Positions 33,998 through 47,196 are shown, counted from the first letter of the stretch. The stretch: 64,000 bases of DNA from Berberis thunbergii (GCA_003290165.1 QNQO01006264.1:372001-436000); one strand, 5' to 3'. Notes: a model not told the origin generated them from the letters alone. Program-made: numbers and translations.

Positions 33998-34844
33998 AAT
34001 TGATAACTATCATGCATGGGTTGAACACATTTGGTCTCTAGAGGAATCACATTAACATAAGCTACCCACACAAGAGAGTTTTGTTAATTCATATGTTTTC
34101 TCAAACTCCATGAAACAACCAATTAGATATGCTAAGTAATCACGATTAAGAGTGACACATGATGTTGTCGTCGTGTCCAAATTTTTATGGATTCCAAAAT
34201 ATGTACCCGGGTGTGGGGTTTTTACAAACGGGGCGTAATTACTCAACTCCCCCCTTCCCCGAAGACCTTGTCAATTATTGAGATATATCTAATCTTTTAC
34301 ATACTACACACGATGTTACTCATTACTTAATGTGGGATTATGTTGAACCAACATCTCCAATAGTAAGTTACCATATAGGCAATGCTTGAAAGTGCATACA
34401 TATTCTTTGATATCGTCAATGCTTTTCGTTACCCATGTAAAAGGTAAAGTTGAAGATAATCTGATAAAACTAAAAGAGTGATAATCGAAATAAACTAAAC
34501 AAAAAACGGAATAATTCGTAATAACAACGATAAAATAAGCATAAATAACTTATAAACAAAAAATAACTTTTATTCCATCAACAACCAAATTACAATGATC
34601 AACATGTGTTCGTATTTATAACTGACCTAACTTCTAAAGCAAACCCTAAACCTAATAGGAAACATTGTCCTAATAATACTAGAATTCTTAGTATGCCTAA
34701 AATATTATTATTGTTAATGTTACTACTATCCTAATTACATCAACCTCCTCGGTTGAAGAAACTCGTCTTTGAGCTTGAAGCCTCGGAAGTCATACAAGCA
34801 CAAGCCTCGAACCTTGCTTTGATGATTGCTAGGATCACAAACAC
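33998..34844. other. Unassigned AT-rich spacer
   Basis: No coding frame, RNA gene or element boundary could be supported. Confidence 0.5.
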
Positions 34845-34847
34845 TTA

Positions 34848-35092
34848 GAGTGTGTTTGGTTGCATGGAATTCTATGCATGAGAATCAATGAAGGGACCCC
34901 TACATTTTAGGCTAAATTGATGTATCACTTCATATCCATTTGATTTTGTGATAATGGTGGGAATGGAAGTCCCATGAACATGAGAATCACATGCCTTGGG
35001 GGATCAAATGGTAGATGTGGAGTTTAGCCTAAAATGTAGGGGTCCCCTTATGGATTTCCATGTCATGAGATTCCATGCAACCAAACACACCC
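34848..35092. mobile_element. Tourist-like (PIF/Harbinger) MITE
   Basis: 245 bp. The left end GAGTGTGTTTGGTTGCATGG pairs with the right end, which reads GGGTGTGTTTGGTTGCATGG on the minus strand. TTA flanks both sides (34845-34847 and 35093-35095). An inner palindromic pair CCTACATTTTAGGCTAAA lies near both arms. Confidence 0.85.
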
Positions 35093-35285
35093 TTAGGTCC
35101 AAAGTAAACAACCAAGTATAAAGTCTTAGAGAATTCTCTGGCTTGAAGGAGATCCATTTCAAAACTTCAATTATGTGTGCAAATTTCTAGAAATGATATT
35201 AAAAACATCCTAATGCGGATCCAAAAATTTGTCTTGTGGTGGCCTAGGTACTGTCTAGCGGGGGTTAACAACCTGTTCAGAAACA

Positions 35286-36043
35286 TCTATATTACAATTC
35301 AGAGTGGTGTTTTACTATTCATTGCTAACTGGGACAAAGTCAAATCGAAAAAATTAGAGATAAAAGATGGTTAGAATTAAAAGTTGAAAAATATATTGAA
35401 TTTGAGGGTTGGGATTAATTGTCCATGATGGCATATTTGAAAATATAAAACATGTAGAAGGGCAAAAATAATGAAAAACTTTTGAAAAAAGTTGGTAGAA
35501 TGTACACGTGGTAGAAAGAGAAAATATTGTGTTTTGCTTTTAGCAAAATAAAAATTATCATAATTATCTACATCGTTATCGAATTTTGGTAAAGTTAATA
35601 TCATTGAAATGCATTTTTGAAGATCTTTCCAACAAAATCAATGATCAACACGGGCGCTAAAATTTTAAAATATATATTCTATAATTAAAAAACATATAAA
35701 GTATTTCATGCTTTTAAAAATTTTCAAAGCAATGAGACGGATCGATCATACCAAAAAAATGAGTCGGGCATCTTAATGCACATTTAAACAAAAACTCTAA
35801 ACATCATATTTTTGTGAATTCAAATATTGGGAGAGAACTTATTCTCGACGTTTAAATTTTTCCCCAACTGGTTCAATTTTGACTGGGTCTAACCCTAAAA
35901 TTTATAATATATATTTTTACCTTAGAATGGGCTTACACTCAATACTTACTCAAAGCGAAAACGAGATAGTGATGTTGTTCAGTACAAAATATTTAGCAAA
36001 AGTAAAATTATGTAGAGTGTCAGTGGCACGGGGCATATTCTAG
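35286..36043 (+). mobile_element. Non-autonomous Helitron, dimer 2 upstream unit
   Basis: 758 bp, starts TCTATATTACAATTCAGAGT after host A, ends GGGCATATTCTAG. It shares with 31574-32332 diagnostic blocks such as GGCTTACACTCAATACTTAC and ATGTAGAAGG, which the downstream units lack. Confidence 0.85.
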
Positions 36044-36771
36044 TCTATATTACAATTCAGAGTGATGTTTTACTATTCATTGCTAACTGAGACAAAGTCA
36101 AATTGAAATAATGAGAGATAAAATATGGTTAGGATTAAAAGTTGAGAAATGTATTGAGTTTGAGGGTTAAGATTAATTTTCCATGATGACATATTTGTAA
36201 ATATAAAACATGTCGAATGAAAAAATAATGAAAAACTTTTGAAAAAAGTTGGTGGAATGTACATGTGGCGGAAATGAAAAATATTATGTTTTGCTTTTAG
36301 CAATATGAAAATTATCATAACTATCTACATTGTTATCAGATTTTTGTAAAGTTAATATTGTTGAAATGCATTTTTTAAGATCTTTCTAACAAAATCAATG
36401 ATCAATACGGGCGCTAAAATTTTAAAAATATATATTCTATAATTAAAAAATATATAAAGTATTTCACGTTTTTAATATTTTTCAAAGCAATGAGATGGAC
36501 CGACCATACCAAAAAAATGAGTTTGGCATCTTAATGTTCATTTAAACAAAAATTATAAACTTCATATTTTTGTGAATTCAAAGATTGAAGGAGAACTCAT
36601 TCTTGGCATTTAAATTTTTTCTCCAGCTGATTCAAACTTAACTGAGTCTAGCTCTAAAATTTATAATATATATATATTTATCTTAAAATATATACTGAAA
36701 GAGATGTTCAGTACAAAATATTTAGCAAAAATAAAATTATATGGAATGCCAACGGCACAGATATACTCTAG
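36044..36771 (+). mobile_element. Non-autonomous Helitron, dimer 2 downstream unit
   Basis: 728 bp, starts TCTATATTACAATTCAGAGT, ends ATACTCTAG followed by host T. It shares ATGTCGAATG and a TATA-rich block plus GAAAGAG(G/A)TGTTCA with 32333-33059. Confidence 0.85.
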
Positions 36772-38600
36772 TTACAAAAAAACAACAGGGTGTGGTAGTG
36801 TTTACTGGATATGTGGGGGCAAATAGCCATAAAACTTGAATCAAATTTTGTGAACAGGGACCTTGATAACAATTTGGGCAGGGACTGTGAGGAAAATTTC
36901 CATTCTTTTCTTCCGCAATTCGATTGAAACAGGAGTGTGAGGGGGTTGCAATTTGCGGCAGAGAGGTGGGAAAAATGGAAGGATAAACGAGGTTGGTCTG
37001 TTGGACTGCGGTCGACAAGGGACAAGGTTTCAAGGGAGGACGGTGGGGGCTGGTGGTGGTGACAGAGATGACTGGGGGTTTACCCAGGGAAGATCGACTT
37101 GAAACAAAGATTGGTACGTTGTGTGTCGATCAAAGGGCGAGGACTATCGATCGATGGTGGATTTGGAGGATAGGATATCAATCGTTTGGATTTCGATCGA
37201 CGGCGTGGAACATACGTGGTTGATCGATCTCTGTGCTTAGCTATTCAATCGACTCCAAATCACTGGGGGGTTGTGCGATTGAAGGGGGCGCATTAATCGA
37301 CGCTGGCAGGGAAACTTTTTGGGTCCGGCCTCGTTTACCTCGCTGGTTTCCTCGCTCTTTCCCTCGACATTTAGAATTTTCCTATGGATATACAATATTG
37401 TCATGTATGGTAAGCATGTGTATAGAATATACGTAATATTCATATAAAAATAAAGGTAAATAGATAATTAATTAATAACAAAGTTAACAATCAAAATATT
37501 ATACCATTGCCATCAAGCATTAAGGGAGCTCCCTTGCACATTTTTAAGAGAGAAGATCTTGAAGAGTACTTGAGAAGATCTCTCCTAAAAATATGCAGAA
37601 GTCTCCCTTAGACACGAATCAGACACTAATGGCCTGGCTGTTGAGAATTTTTGGCAATAGGGTATAAACAAAAGCAGGACAGATGATGATAATGACCTGC
37701 ATGTGGCTGTGCATGCCATGGATATGACACTTATCTCTCTATGCTGGAGGGAGCAAGCAAGCAAACACACTTTACAATAATTAATTTATATTTTCCGCAT
37801 GTTGATCTATAGTATTATTAGTTCAAAAGTTGAAGGAGCAAAACGACACCAACTAATGTTTTCAGTCGTGTTATCATGCGTCTAGGGTTATAATCAACCG
37901 TTCAATAATATATCATCATAAAACAAATGGCGTTCAAAATCCAAATAATAGGGTTACCTACTTTTGCTAAGATATAAAATCCTATCAATAGCAAATCGTT
38001 TTATAAATTTTTTTAATTAAATTTAAACACCTACCGACCAAATTCTTAGAAATATCTTGGTAGGCCACATGCATATTTTTGGCTGAGATTGCAGAGATCC
38101 AAAATGATCTGTTAACTGCCAATCAAGACTAAACAATTTACATGGAGAATTACTATCCAGTACAGCAAATGGGGCAGGCATGACTATTTATCAAGTCACT
38201 TTCAACCATTAAATTAAATTGCCAAATTCTGTCACCACTCCAAAGTTCAGATACTTTTTTTTCCATCCGTTCACTCTAAAATGAAATCTATTCAAAGTCA
38301 AAGATGCATATATATTAAATCAATGAAGCGGCAAACAGAAATTTCATGTAGTGCTAATGAAGGTGCGACTTGGCATCTACCAGAAACGACATTGTAACCA
38401 CAGAATATCCAAAACTCTCCAGTAATTCTAATACATTTCTCAATAGTCAGCTGAAACAACACATAAAAGTGCAATTTTTCATAAACGGCACATTTTTCAA
38501 GCCAGGGAAAGACCTTCCAGTGCTCAAATCAGTGTATTAGGATGTGCCATCAGCATAAAGTTGTATCACATGTCAAGTATTCAATTCAGAGTGAATAGAA
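36772..38600. other. Spacer downstream of CCT5
   Basis: No supported gene. Short open frames around 36740-37440 lack recognisable motifs and codon structure. The last few hundred bases are likely the CCT5 3' untranslated and downstream region. Confidence 0.5.
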
Positions 38601-38688
38601 TATGAACTAACGTGTGAGATGTGAATCCTACAATTCTATCCGAGAAGAGCAAAATTTTGCATGGAGATAGATGCCACCACCTCATCAA

Positions 38689-41600
38689 TCAGAATTCTGT
38701 TGGAGAAATCACATCATCAATCTTCAGAATCATCTTTACAACCTGCGTGGCCAACAAGATCTGCTGCTGCTTCCCTATGAGGGTCTCGAAAACATTCTGC
38801 TCACACATGTCATTTGTCCCAACATCATTGCAGTCAATCCCACAGCATGGATTGTTCTCCTGCAAGCACCATGCAAAACGCTAGTTATTTTCCATTATTG
38901 ATGAATAGAAATATTATATAGAAAACAAAGAAGATAAGGGTAGCGAGTAATGTCTGCACAGCTTACCTTGATCTGCTGTGATTTGACAGCAGATAGTGTT
39001 TCAATGGGTTGAAGTCCACTATTCTCTGCCAAAGCCATTGGTACAAAATCCAAAGCATCTGCGAATGCTCTTATTGCATACTGCAGTAATAAAATATACA
39101 GTCAGGTAGAAGTTCATGAATGCGAAAAGAGAAGCATAAAAACACTTGTATCACCTGCTCAACTCCAGGATATTTATCAGCAGCAGCCTCTACAGCGATT
39201 GAGCAAGAAATCTCAGCTGAGCCACCACCATAGACAATGGAGTTGTTCCGAATGAGATTCCTTGCCACGCATAAAGCATCATGTATACTGCGCTTAGTCT
39301 CCTCTATCATCATCTTGTTACCTAAAAATACATCAAATGGCATATGTTATCATATAGTCCAAAGTCACCATCTACCAAACAATGACAAGGTGACATGCCT
39401 GTGTTGTGGACGATACACGCTAAAATGATTATGGTAACAACCATTTGATGTCAACCGTTAAGGGACAATGACAACATAAGCATAGTTGAAGCTGAACCTT
39501 ACCCCCACGAATGAATATGGTAACAGCCCTCGAGTTCGCACAATGTTCAATATAAAGCATTCGATCTTTCGTTGTTCCAAATGCTTTTTCTCTTACTAAG
39601 CCAGCCTGAATGGATGAATTTCAAACAATATGAACAAATTTTAGTAAGTGTTCAGGGACAATGACAACATAAGTACATTCATACTCAATTGCCAAGTGAA
39701 CAGTGACTAGCTATCCCACAATTGAGGTATAGGCTAGTACTGATTAATGAGCAACAAATCTTCGACAAGTAAAAGAATAAGAAACCCATTTGTAGAGTTT
39801 TACCAATCACACCATCTGTAATCATAAGAATCGGATTCCAATCAGAGTTTTGTCTTAGGTTCTGCTGCTTATGCAATTTCGAAAAATGGCACAAAAAAGA
39901 CAAACAAATAACCACTAAACACCCTAGACTTGAGGGAGAATTTGCTATTTATTAAAAGTTGCACCACATTAGTGTAAGCGGTGGAGAGTGGAGACCATCT
40001 AGATCTTGTATAAGTATTGATGAGGTTGTACTTGTGCCAGTATTGTTCCTTTCCAATGGAGACTAGAAAATGGTTAACAACTAACATAAGTTATACTTCT
40101 GTCAGTATATATATATATATATAGCAGCAAAATATTTTTTGATCATGATGGTAAGCCACCAGAGCATGAACTTTTAATGGCTCTCTAAATTAACTAATTA
40201 ATGTTAATAACTAATTAATGCTAATTATATAACAACTAGATTAACTAATATACAAATTTTTGAGGCCAAAGGGCAAGAGTACGGAGTGAATAACTTAACT
40301 CCTGTCTCACCTTTTCAGTAAAATTTTATACTCTTTTAACTATTGTCAAAATTCATTATGTATATGTATAAATATATACATATATATGTATATTTATGTA
40401 TTCATATATATAGATATCTATATATGTATACAGATATATAGATATCGAATAACAGAAAAATACCTTTCCGAGTTTTTCTGGAGTCAACTCCTGGAACCTT
40501 GGCACGATTCTCCCACCTAAGGAGACAATGAACATAGAAGTAAATTAGCACATAGAAACATCCATTTTTTATTTTAGATTTATTGTTTTTATTATCACAA
40601 TGGAATCTACACAAACCTGTTGCAATCGCAATCAGCTCCAGTTCTACTCCTCCGACCCATCTGACGGCCGGTAAGTTCCTATGCATCAAAAGATGGTTTG
40701 CTTCATCATCAAAACCCCACTGACAGATAACTAGGGTTGCGCCAACATCCTATAAATGATTGAATAACATTAGTCCTAAACTAATGCATAACACAGACTA
40801 ACTCACAAGAAATCAACATAAAAATGAAAACTTTGGCTAGAAGTCAAGAGTTGTTATTATTCTACAGGAAAAAAAAAGAACTACATAAATTAAAAGATCC
40901 TTAAACAACCCTTGTTCCATCACATATCAGACAACAAGTCATCACTCACAACCATAAAAATCCATCCTTCCCTCCCTGTTTCTCTTCTCCTCTTACTATC
41001 TACTTCTCTTTTTTAAAATGTAAACACCACTCTTTTTCAATAATCAACTCCACCGTTGTTAGCATAAATGGTAATTCCATCATACAAAAACATGCATGAA
41101 AGCGGTGGCGACAGTGAACTCAAGGGAGAATAGTGGCGCCATTATCAATTGCCATGAACTCAAGAGAGAATAGTGGCACCATGTAGGGTAGTCGTTGCAA
41201 GTTGCAATAATACATATCGTTGGCTGGTTTGGGATATATGAGAAATGTATTACTGGTCAAAAGTAGTGAAGGTTGTTACAGTTCATGCTGCCACAACCGA
41301 AATGGGAATGTCATAGATTTAACGGTGCGGAAGCAATAAACAAATAACTGAAACTTGTTTTACAAAGTTTCTTCAACGTGAAAAAAATTCTCTCAACTTC
41401 AAAACCAACTAATTAGAACTTCTGAAGCCTATTTAACCAAAATAAAACCGTAAACCTAATTGGACCGGTACTCCTAGTTGGGCCACACAATTAAATAGAA
41501 ACTAATAATAAATACTAATGATAATATACCATCAATGGCAAACACAGACTGAATGAGATCCACTAATGGGTTCCAAGAGAATGAGATTGTCAAAGTTGAT

Positions 41601-44600
41601 ATATATAATGCTTGATCGAGGAAATGTGGAAGAAAAAAAGCATTATCACTAAAAGAAGAGCTATTGGCGAGTTATTAAATGGGCGAGTTGATAGTTTTCC
41701 AACCAAACAAAATGGGAAGATATCTGCATGTGAATACAATATGGTATCAACTATTGACGCATGCCTAGATGCACAACACATGCCACTCTCATATACCCCC
41801 CACAACATCCACCTGCACATGATGTAGTCATGCAAGACTTAGTTTGAAGGGTTCTTAAAAAAACAGAAGGTAGTTCAAAAGACTGCCAAAAACAGGTAAC
41901 CAGAAGCTTTGGATCTGCATATTAAATGAAATCAAAAGAACCAAGTCAACAACACACATATTTAGTATGAAAAACCATTTAATTTCCTGCAACGTGACTG
42001 CATCATTTACCTTGCACTTTTGAACCATGTCATCAAAGTACTTCACCTCCTGTTCACGTAAAGTCTGGAACTTCTCAACAGTGTCGATGTCAACTTTATG
42101 CTTGGTCTTGGGCTTCGGTGGCTCAAATGGACAAGTCAAAATAGCAATTTTTGCATCCTCAATTTGTTTTGGCATCTGAGGGTGGCTCATGTCTTTGTCA
42201 ACAAGAATCCCATAAATTAGCTCAGTATCTTCCAACTTGCCTCCCACTTTTCCCTCTACTTTAATCAGGTCCAAATTGACATCCTTCCTCTCTAAATCTG
42301 CTACACTCAACACAGCTTTAACAGCAATCTCGGCCAATGTGCGCTTGCATCGATTGACACTGCAAGAAAATGTGAAAAGTCAGAACATTTATTCACAAAA
42401 ATTTTAAGCAAAACTGCTAATGGTTGATAATGGAAGGTATAATGCAGAAGGGTAGATCTCAGTTTAAAACAGTAAACAAATTCAACTGTTTCTTATGTCC
42501 TCCAGATGTAAACTTGGTGTGGAAATGATGTATCACTAGACATGCTGACGAACCACAAAAACTATAATACACCAACCAGAACAATTCTTATATTCTTGAG
42601 TGTGCCTTAGGAAGATCCTTTTGTTTAGCTCAGCAATGCATATGAAATCAAATAAAAGTCTGATTGATGACCATTGCATTACATTTATCCTTTTTTGTCA
42701 TCTTTTTATGTTATTTGATAAAGGCTCAAGACTCGATTTCAATTGTAAGGTTCAAAATTATTGACAAATGAAGGATTAGGTATTAAGAAACTAAAAATAA
42801 TTCAAAGCTTTTAACGCCACTACAAGCAAATTTTAAGAAAAAATAGATCAACTTGGGCAAAGCAGTGTCCTCAGAGACCAAAAAAAAGGAAGCATATAAC
42901 AGCAGCAAAGAACATTTTCATGATCCATATTGTGGCACATCATAAATAACAGGGCACTTCTGATGTTTTAAAATTGCAATATCAAAACTTATTGGGACGA
43001 TCTTTGGGTGATCGTATTAGTAAAGTTCAGCTCTTAATGCAGATCAAGGATAAGGTTGTGAATGTAACAGAAAGATTTGTGACACAGACGGCATAGCAAA
43101 ATGAAACATTCAAGTATGTGGTCAATTTATGCTTCAGCTACGTTATGTGGGAATGAAAAAATTTCCTCAGAAGAGTAAATTATAAATGCAAATCCAATTG
43201 GAAGCCATTTTTACATGTAAAATGGACACACTAACTAACGAGAATACTTTGTTTTGTCATCTCCATAAGAAGTTACTTTCTGTTGTTGAAGTTGAGAAAT
43301 GAATTTCATATGAAAATAATAGGTCAAAGCATGACTCATTTTGCTTGTCAATGGCTTCATTGTGGGCAATCAAGTAAACATCTAACTATTTTCTTAAGAA
43401 AATTTTCTCATTGCAACCAAAAAAAATGGAAAAAGAGAAAAAACAACTAAGAAACTTGAACTTGCTAAATAAGGAAAAAGATAATAATGAACTCACATCT
43501 TGGAGGATAAAGTAGTCATGCAAGTGCCAACAAGAGGTTCAATATTTGTTAGATCAAACTCGAACTTGTGAGAGATCTGCTGCAAATGGTCATATGCAAT
43601 CCTGGAGGCCATCTCGTAACCTTCAGCAATACGAATAGGATGAACACCGCGTTCTAGCAATCGTTCAGCTTGCTCTAGAAGTCCACCAGCCAAGACAATA
43701 ACTCCAGTTGTTCCATCACCAATTTCATAATCTTGACTCTGGGATAGTTCAACCATGAGCTTTGCTATTTGATTGCCTACATCCATTTGCTCCAAGATGG
43801 TTGCACCATCATTAGCTGGAAACAGAAAAATAGATGTTTAACCTCATTAGTTTGAAGACGTGACAAATCTTACTTGATAATGGTTTACAAAGCTATACAG
43901 CATAAGCAAACATCAGAAACAAAGGAACAATGTAAGTGAGGGAAGTTAAAATAATTATTCATTAGAACTCAACTCGTTAGGTTGCAAATAAAGTAGCATA
44001 GGGAGATGGTTCCAAACATCTTCCCCATTCATTTCCCGTGAGCTCCATGATATCAACTCCCTAAAACTTTGTCATGGTCTGGGGTTTGTGTGTATGTGCA
44101 AAGTGAAGATCTACATATGTTTTTCCATTGACAACAATGAATAATTAACGGAGTAAATTGGGAACACAGACAGCCACGCACACAATAAACAATAAGAGAT
44201 ACTAAACCCATCCACCCACGAGTCATTTAAAGAAAATTCGTTGATGACCAGGAATTTAACAGGGGCGCAAATCACAGAGCAGAGTGTTCATCCAGGATAA
44301 AAAAAATAAAATGAGAATAAGCACATATATTAGTTGCATGACAAATAGGCATTTAGCAAAACATAAAACTAGGGTTTCCAACTAAAGAAACCAAACTTTT
44401 ACATGTCAGCAAGTTGGATCCCTAGTTTTCAACTTTAAAAATCATGAAACAAACTGAAGAAATACAAATTTGTAGCGGTAATATAGAAGATGTATCAAAC
44501 TAAAAGCAGGAGGAGTTATAAAGCAAGTTAAGAATAGAAGAAAAGAAGAAGAAATACAGGTTGTAAAGATGATGAGAGAGAAAGATAGATGGAATGTAAG

Positions 44601-44808
44601 AGAAGTTACTAATGGTGACATCGCCATCGGGACTTTGAAGGATCTTGTCCATGCCTTTAGGACCAAGCGAAGTGCGGAGGATGCGAGCGACAGCCTTTCC
44701 AGCAGATATATTGGCCTTCTGAGCATCTAAACCTCTCAATCTGCTCTTCTGCTCTTGCTCTCTTAAGATGATGAACGGCCGTCCGTACTCATCGAAGGCT
44801 AACGCCAT
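38689..44808 (-). CDS. CCT5: T-complex protein 1 subunit epsilon (TRiC/CCT chaperonin)
   Basis: Nine exons on the minus strand: 44808-44610, 43815-43497, 42359-42011, 40749-40617, 40516-40464, 39605-39503, 39321-39155, 39080-38967, 38859-38689. All introns are GT-AG. They total 1608 nt and give 535 residues, the usual length for plant CCT5. The start [12 protein letters not shown] is the conserved one; an upstream in-frame ATG (44823) would add five residues. Chaperonin signatures: LGPKGMDK (residues 48-55), [12 protein letters not shown] (67-78), GDGTT (99-103) and GGG (417-419), forming the nucleotide pocket of the equatorial domain. The protein is one of eight subunits of the cytosolic ring complex that folds actin, tubulin and other clients using ATP. 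No frameshift or stop was seen in the exons. Flanking DNA is transposon-rich on both sides. Confidence 0.96.
40360..40445 (+). repeat. TA/TATG-rich microsatellite in a CCT5 intron
   Basis: Imperfect (TA)n and ATATATG runs in the intron between exons 5 and 6. A shorter (TA)n lies at about 40107-40122 in the same intron. Confidence 0.7.
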
Positions 44809-44993
44809 TTTCGATTGATTCAAACACGATCGAGACCAGATCCAAGAAGAAGAAGAAGTAGAGTGAAAGGGTGAAAGAGTGAAGTAGCGATAGTAGGGTC
44901 CGTCCCTCTCACTCAGCCCTAAATTTCAACTAGCAACTAGCCCTTGGCATCACCACACCTCGTCTCCCGCTTCATTCAGTCGACCTACCTGCC

Positions 44994-45023
44994 TGGGCCC
45001 TCAGCTATTACTTGGGCTGGGCC
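44994..45023 (-). promoter_or_regulatory. Site II (TGGGCC/T) cluster in the CCT5 promoter
   Basis: TGGGCC at 44994-44999 and 45018-45023 and TGGGCT at 45013-45018 lie about 190-215 bp upstream of the CCT5 start codon. Such site II motifs bind TCP factors and are common in plant genes for translation, cell-cycle and housekeeping functions. The regulatory role here is inferred from motif and position only. Confidence 0.55.
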
Positions 45024-45349
45024 TTGCTTATTTTTTCAAGGAAAATGCTCGCATCCTATGGGAAGGGAGGGCTTAGAAGATCATCTTACGGGTAGTATTT
45101 AATTACGGATTTTAATAGATTGTGAAAGATTTTAAAATTTAGAAATATTTAATTAATGATTTAAAATAATACATGTAAATCTAGAGTATTCAAATACGAA
45201 TTTTAAGTGATTGTTTTAAAATCCATCAAAATTAGAGGTATTTAATTCATGTTTTTCAAACGTCCACCAAAATCAGAGGTATTCAAGAAGTAGTGGATTT
45301 TAATTGATCATTTTTATTTATTTATTAATCCATCATCGAAGGCTACATG

Positions 45350-45670
45350 ACTGACCCTATAGGGTTAACCAAACCAAGCCCGAAGGCTACAATATTGTTG
45401 CCACTTAATATCCTCGTCACCTCCATCTCGCATAGAGATTTGCTTTCGCTCCGGACCATCACCTCCACCTTGCATGAAGACTCACTTTTGCTTCGCTCCG
45501 GTCTAGTCCATCTAAGCAGCTGCATTCAATACCCGAAGGTTTATCAACAGCAGAGCAAATGTGCTCCTAATAATCGGGCGAAAACTCACAAAATCTTAAC
45601 TGGTGAATCTCAAACCCGCAACCTTTCACAAGGAGAGTGGATGTCTGACCAACTAAGCTACAATTCGTAG
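45350..45670 (-). mobile_element. Probable SINE, minus strand, inside the PIF-like element
   Basis: The minus strand starts near 45670 with GTAGCTTAGTTGGTCAGACA (A-box-like) and has GGTTGCGGGTTTGAGATTC (B-box-like) about 35 bp on, as in tRNA-derived SINEs. The 3' limit and TSD could not be fixed; a TTTTTATTTATTTATT run at 45311-45326 may be the tail. Confidence 0.5.
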
Positions 45671-45919
45671 ACTTAATGGATTTGTTAAAGTTGTGGATTT
45701 TGAAGGATTTGTGAGTGAAAAATATATATAACAAACAAGAGTCATTCCAAATCCAACATTCCCCCTTCATATTTCAACAGATTTGTATTGGTCATTGTTA
45801 AATAACACCAACATTTTCGCTGAATGACACCACCACCCCACTTTTTTTAGATTGTTGAAGGACACCACTATCTTCCCGACTCCACATTCTCTTCTCTATT
45901 CACAAGAGCAGCAACACCT

Positions 45920-45936
45920 CCCCCCCCCCCCCCCCC
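45920..45936 (+). repeat. 17-C homopolymer
   Basis: Seen directly, inside the PIF-like element. Confidence 0.95.
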
Positions 45937-46017
45937 ACAACTTTCGGCCACACTACCATGCCCTACCACCGCTGGCTGCACCACCACCTGCAATTCCTAT
46001 TTTCTTTTGTTTTGTTC

Positions 46018-46019
<2 letters not shown>

Positions 46020-46050
<31 letters not shown>
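46020..46050 (+). repeat. (ATT)n microsatellite
   Basis: About ten ATT units inside the PIF-like element. Confidence 0.9.
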
Positions 46051-46051
<1 letters not shown>

Positions 46052-47007
46052 TCATTTTCTCTTCTTCTTGTCATCTCTTCTCTTCATCTTTGTTTTTGTT
46101 CTTATCCTTTTTCCCTTTTGATTTCTTTTTCTTCTTATTATTTTTTTCTCTATTTTTCTTATTCTATTTTTTTTTCTCATTTCTTCTTCTTCTCCTATGT
46201 TTTTTCTCCTTCATCCTTGCGGAGTTTCCTACGAGTGGAGGTTCCCCACTTGCCATAACGTTCGCGAGTGCAAAAAGAAAAAAGTGGAGGAAGAGGAAAA
46301 GAAGATAGGAGAAAAAGAAAAAAAACAAAGGGAAAATAAGTGGAGGATGAGGAAAAAAAGAATAAGAAGAAAAAAAAATAGAGACGAAGAAAATGTGAGG
46401 AGGAAGAGGAGGAGAATAAGAAGATGAAGATGAGAGGAGGAGGGATGAGAGGTGGCGGTGGTGATTGATGGAAAAGACGAAGAAAAAGATGACTGTTTTA
46501 TGAAGTAAAATTCTCGTAGCATACAAACAATTGTTTAATTGATATTTTGAGAGATGTTTTATGATTTGTGTTGGCATGGATAATAATGTAGGTAATGTTA
46601 TTTCATTGCTTCCTATGTCTAATAACATATTTATAATAATCTATTGAATTTATAAGAATCCATAGAAATCCATAACAAACATTTATAAAATCTACAAAAT
46701 CCAATCATTTAAAATCCATCAAAATCCAATGGATTTTGTAAAATCCTTTGAAACCAATCCACGAGATTTAAAATCCTTCAGAGTCCATTCATATCCCGAA
46801 TTGAATACCTCCCCTTAAAGTTCGAAATCAACTCATTTGTTTTGCAACAATTCTAGGGAGTCTTATTTGGTGGCCACTTTTGGGTCACTTTGGAGTTTTT
46901 TTTTTACAGTTTGATTTTTGTTGTTGTGTTTTAAAGAGAATGGTTAAAAAGTGGCAAAAAAAAAAAAAAAACGGTCACAAAACATGGCTCCCTAGACTTA
47001 CTCTTTG

Positions 47008-47196
47008 TAGGGGTGGGCACGAGACGAAATGGGATGAGATGGACCCATCCCTATCCCATAACGTTCATTCGGGATCGGGATGGGACAGGATAAGCACGTA
47101 CTAAATAGTCCTCCAATAAAAAATGACAAAAAAAATTATCTCACATTACTCACACACCAATAATGTCAAATTTATATACATATAACTTACATCATA

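Larger units (their letters stand above)
45089..46814. mobile_element. PIF/Harbinger-like non-autonomous element
   Basis: 1726 bp flanked by TTA (45086-45088 and 46815-46817). The left end CGGGTAGTATTTAATTACGG pairs with the right end, read on the minus strand as GGGGAGGTATTCAATTCGGG. Both arms are full of GGATTTTAAA-type repeats. The centre is strongly strand-biased: pyrimidines at about 45870-46230, purines at about 46270-46440. A tRNA-like SINE segment lies inside (45350-45670). There is no transposase. Confidence 0.68.

Noticed and set aside
36740..37440. Small ORFs between the second Helitron dimer and CCT5
   Set aside because: No recognisable domain, overlapping in several frames, and no splice structure could be supported.
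44809..44823. Upstream in-frame ATG giving five extra residues on CCT5
   Set aside because: The conserved family start is [10 protein letters not shown] at 44808; the extra codons lie in the likely 5' leader.
46007..46628. Phe/Leu/Ser-rich membrane-like frames on both strands
   Set aside because: Produced by the pyrimidine/purine-biased core of a transposon; not supported as proteins.
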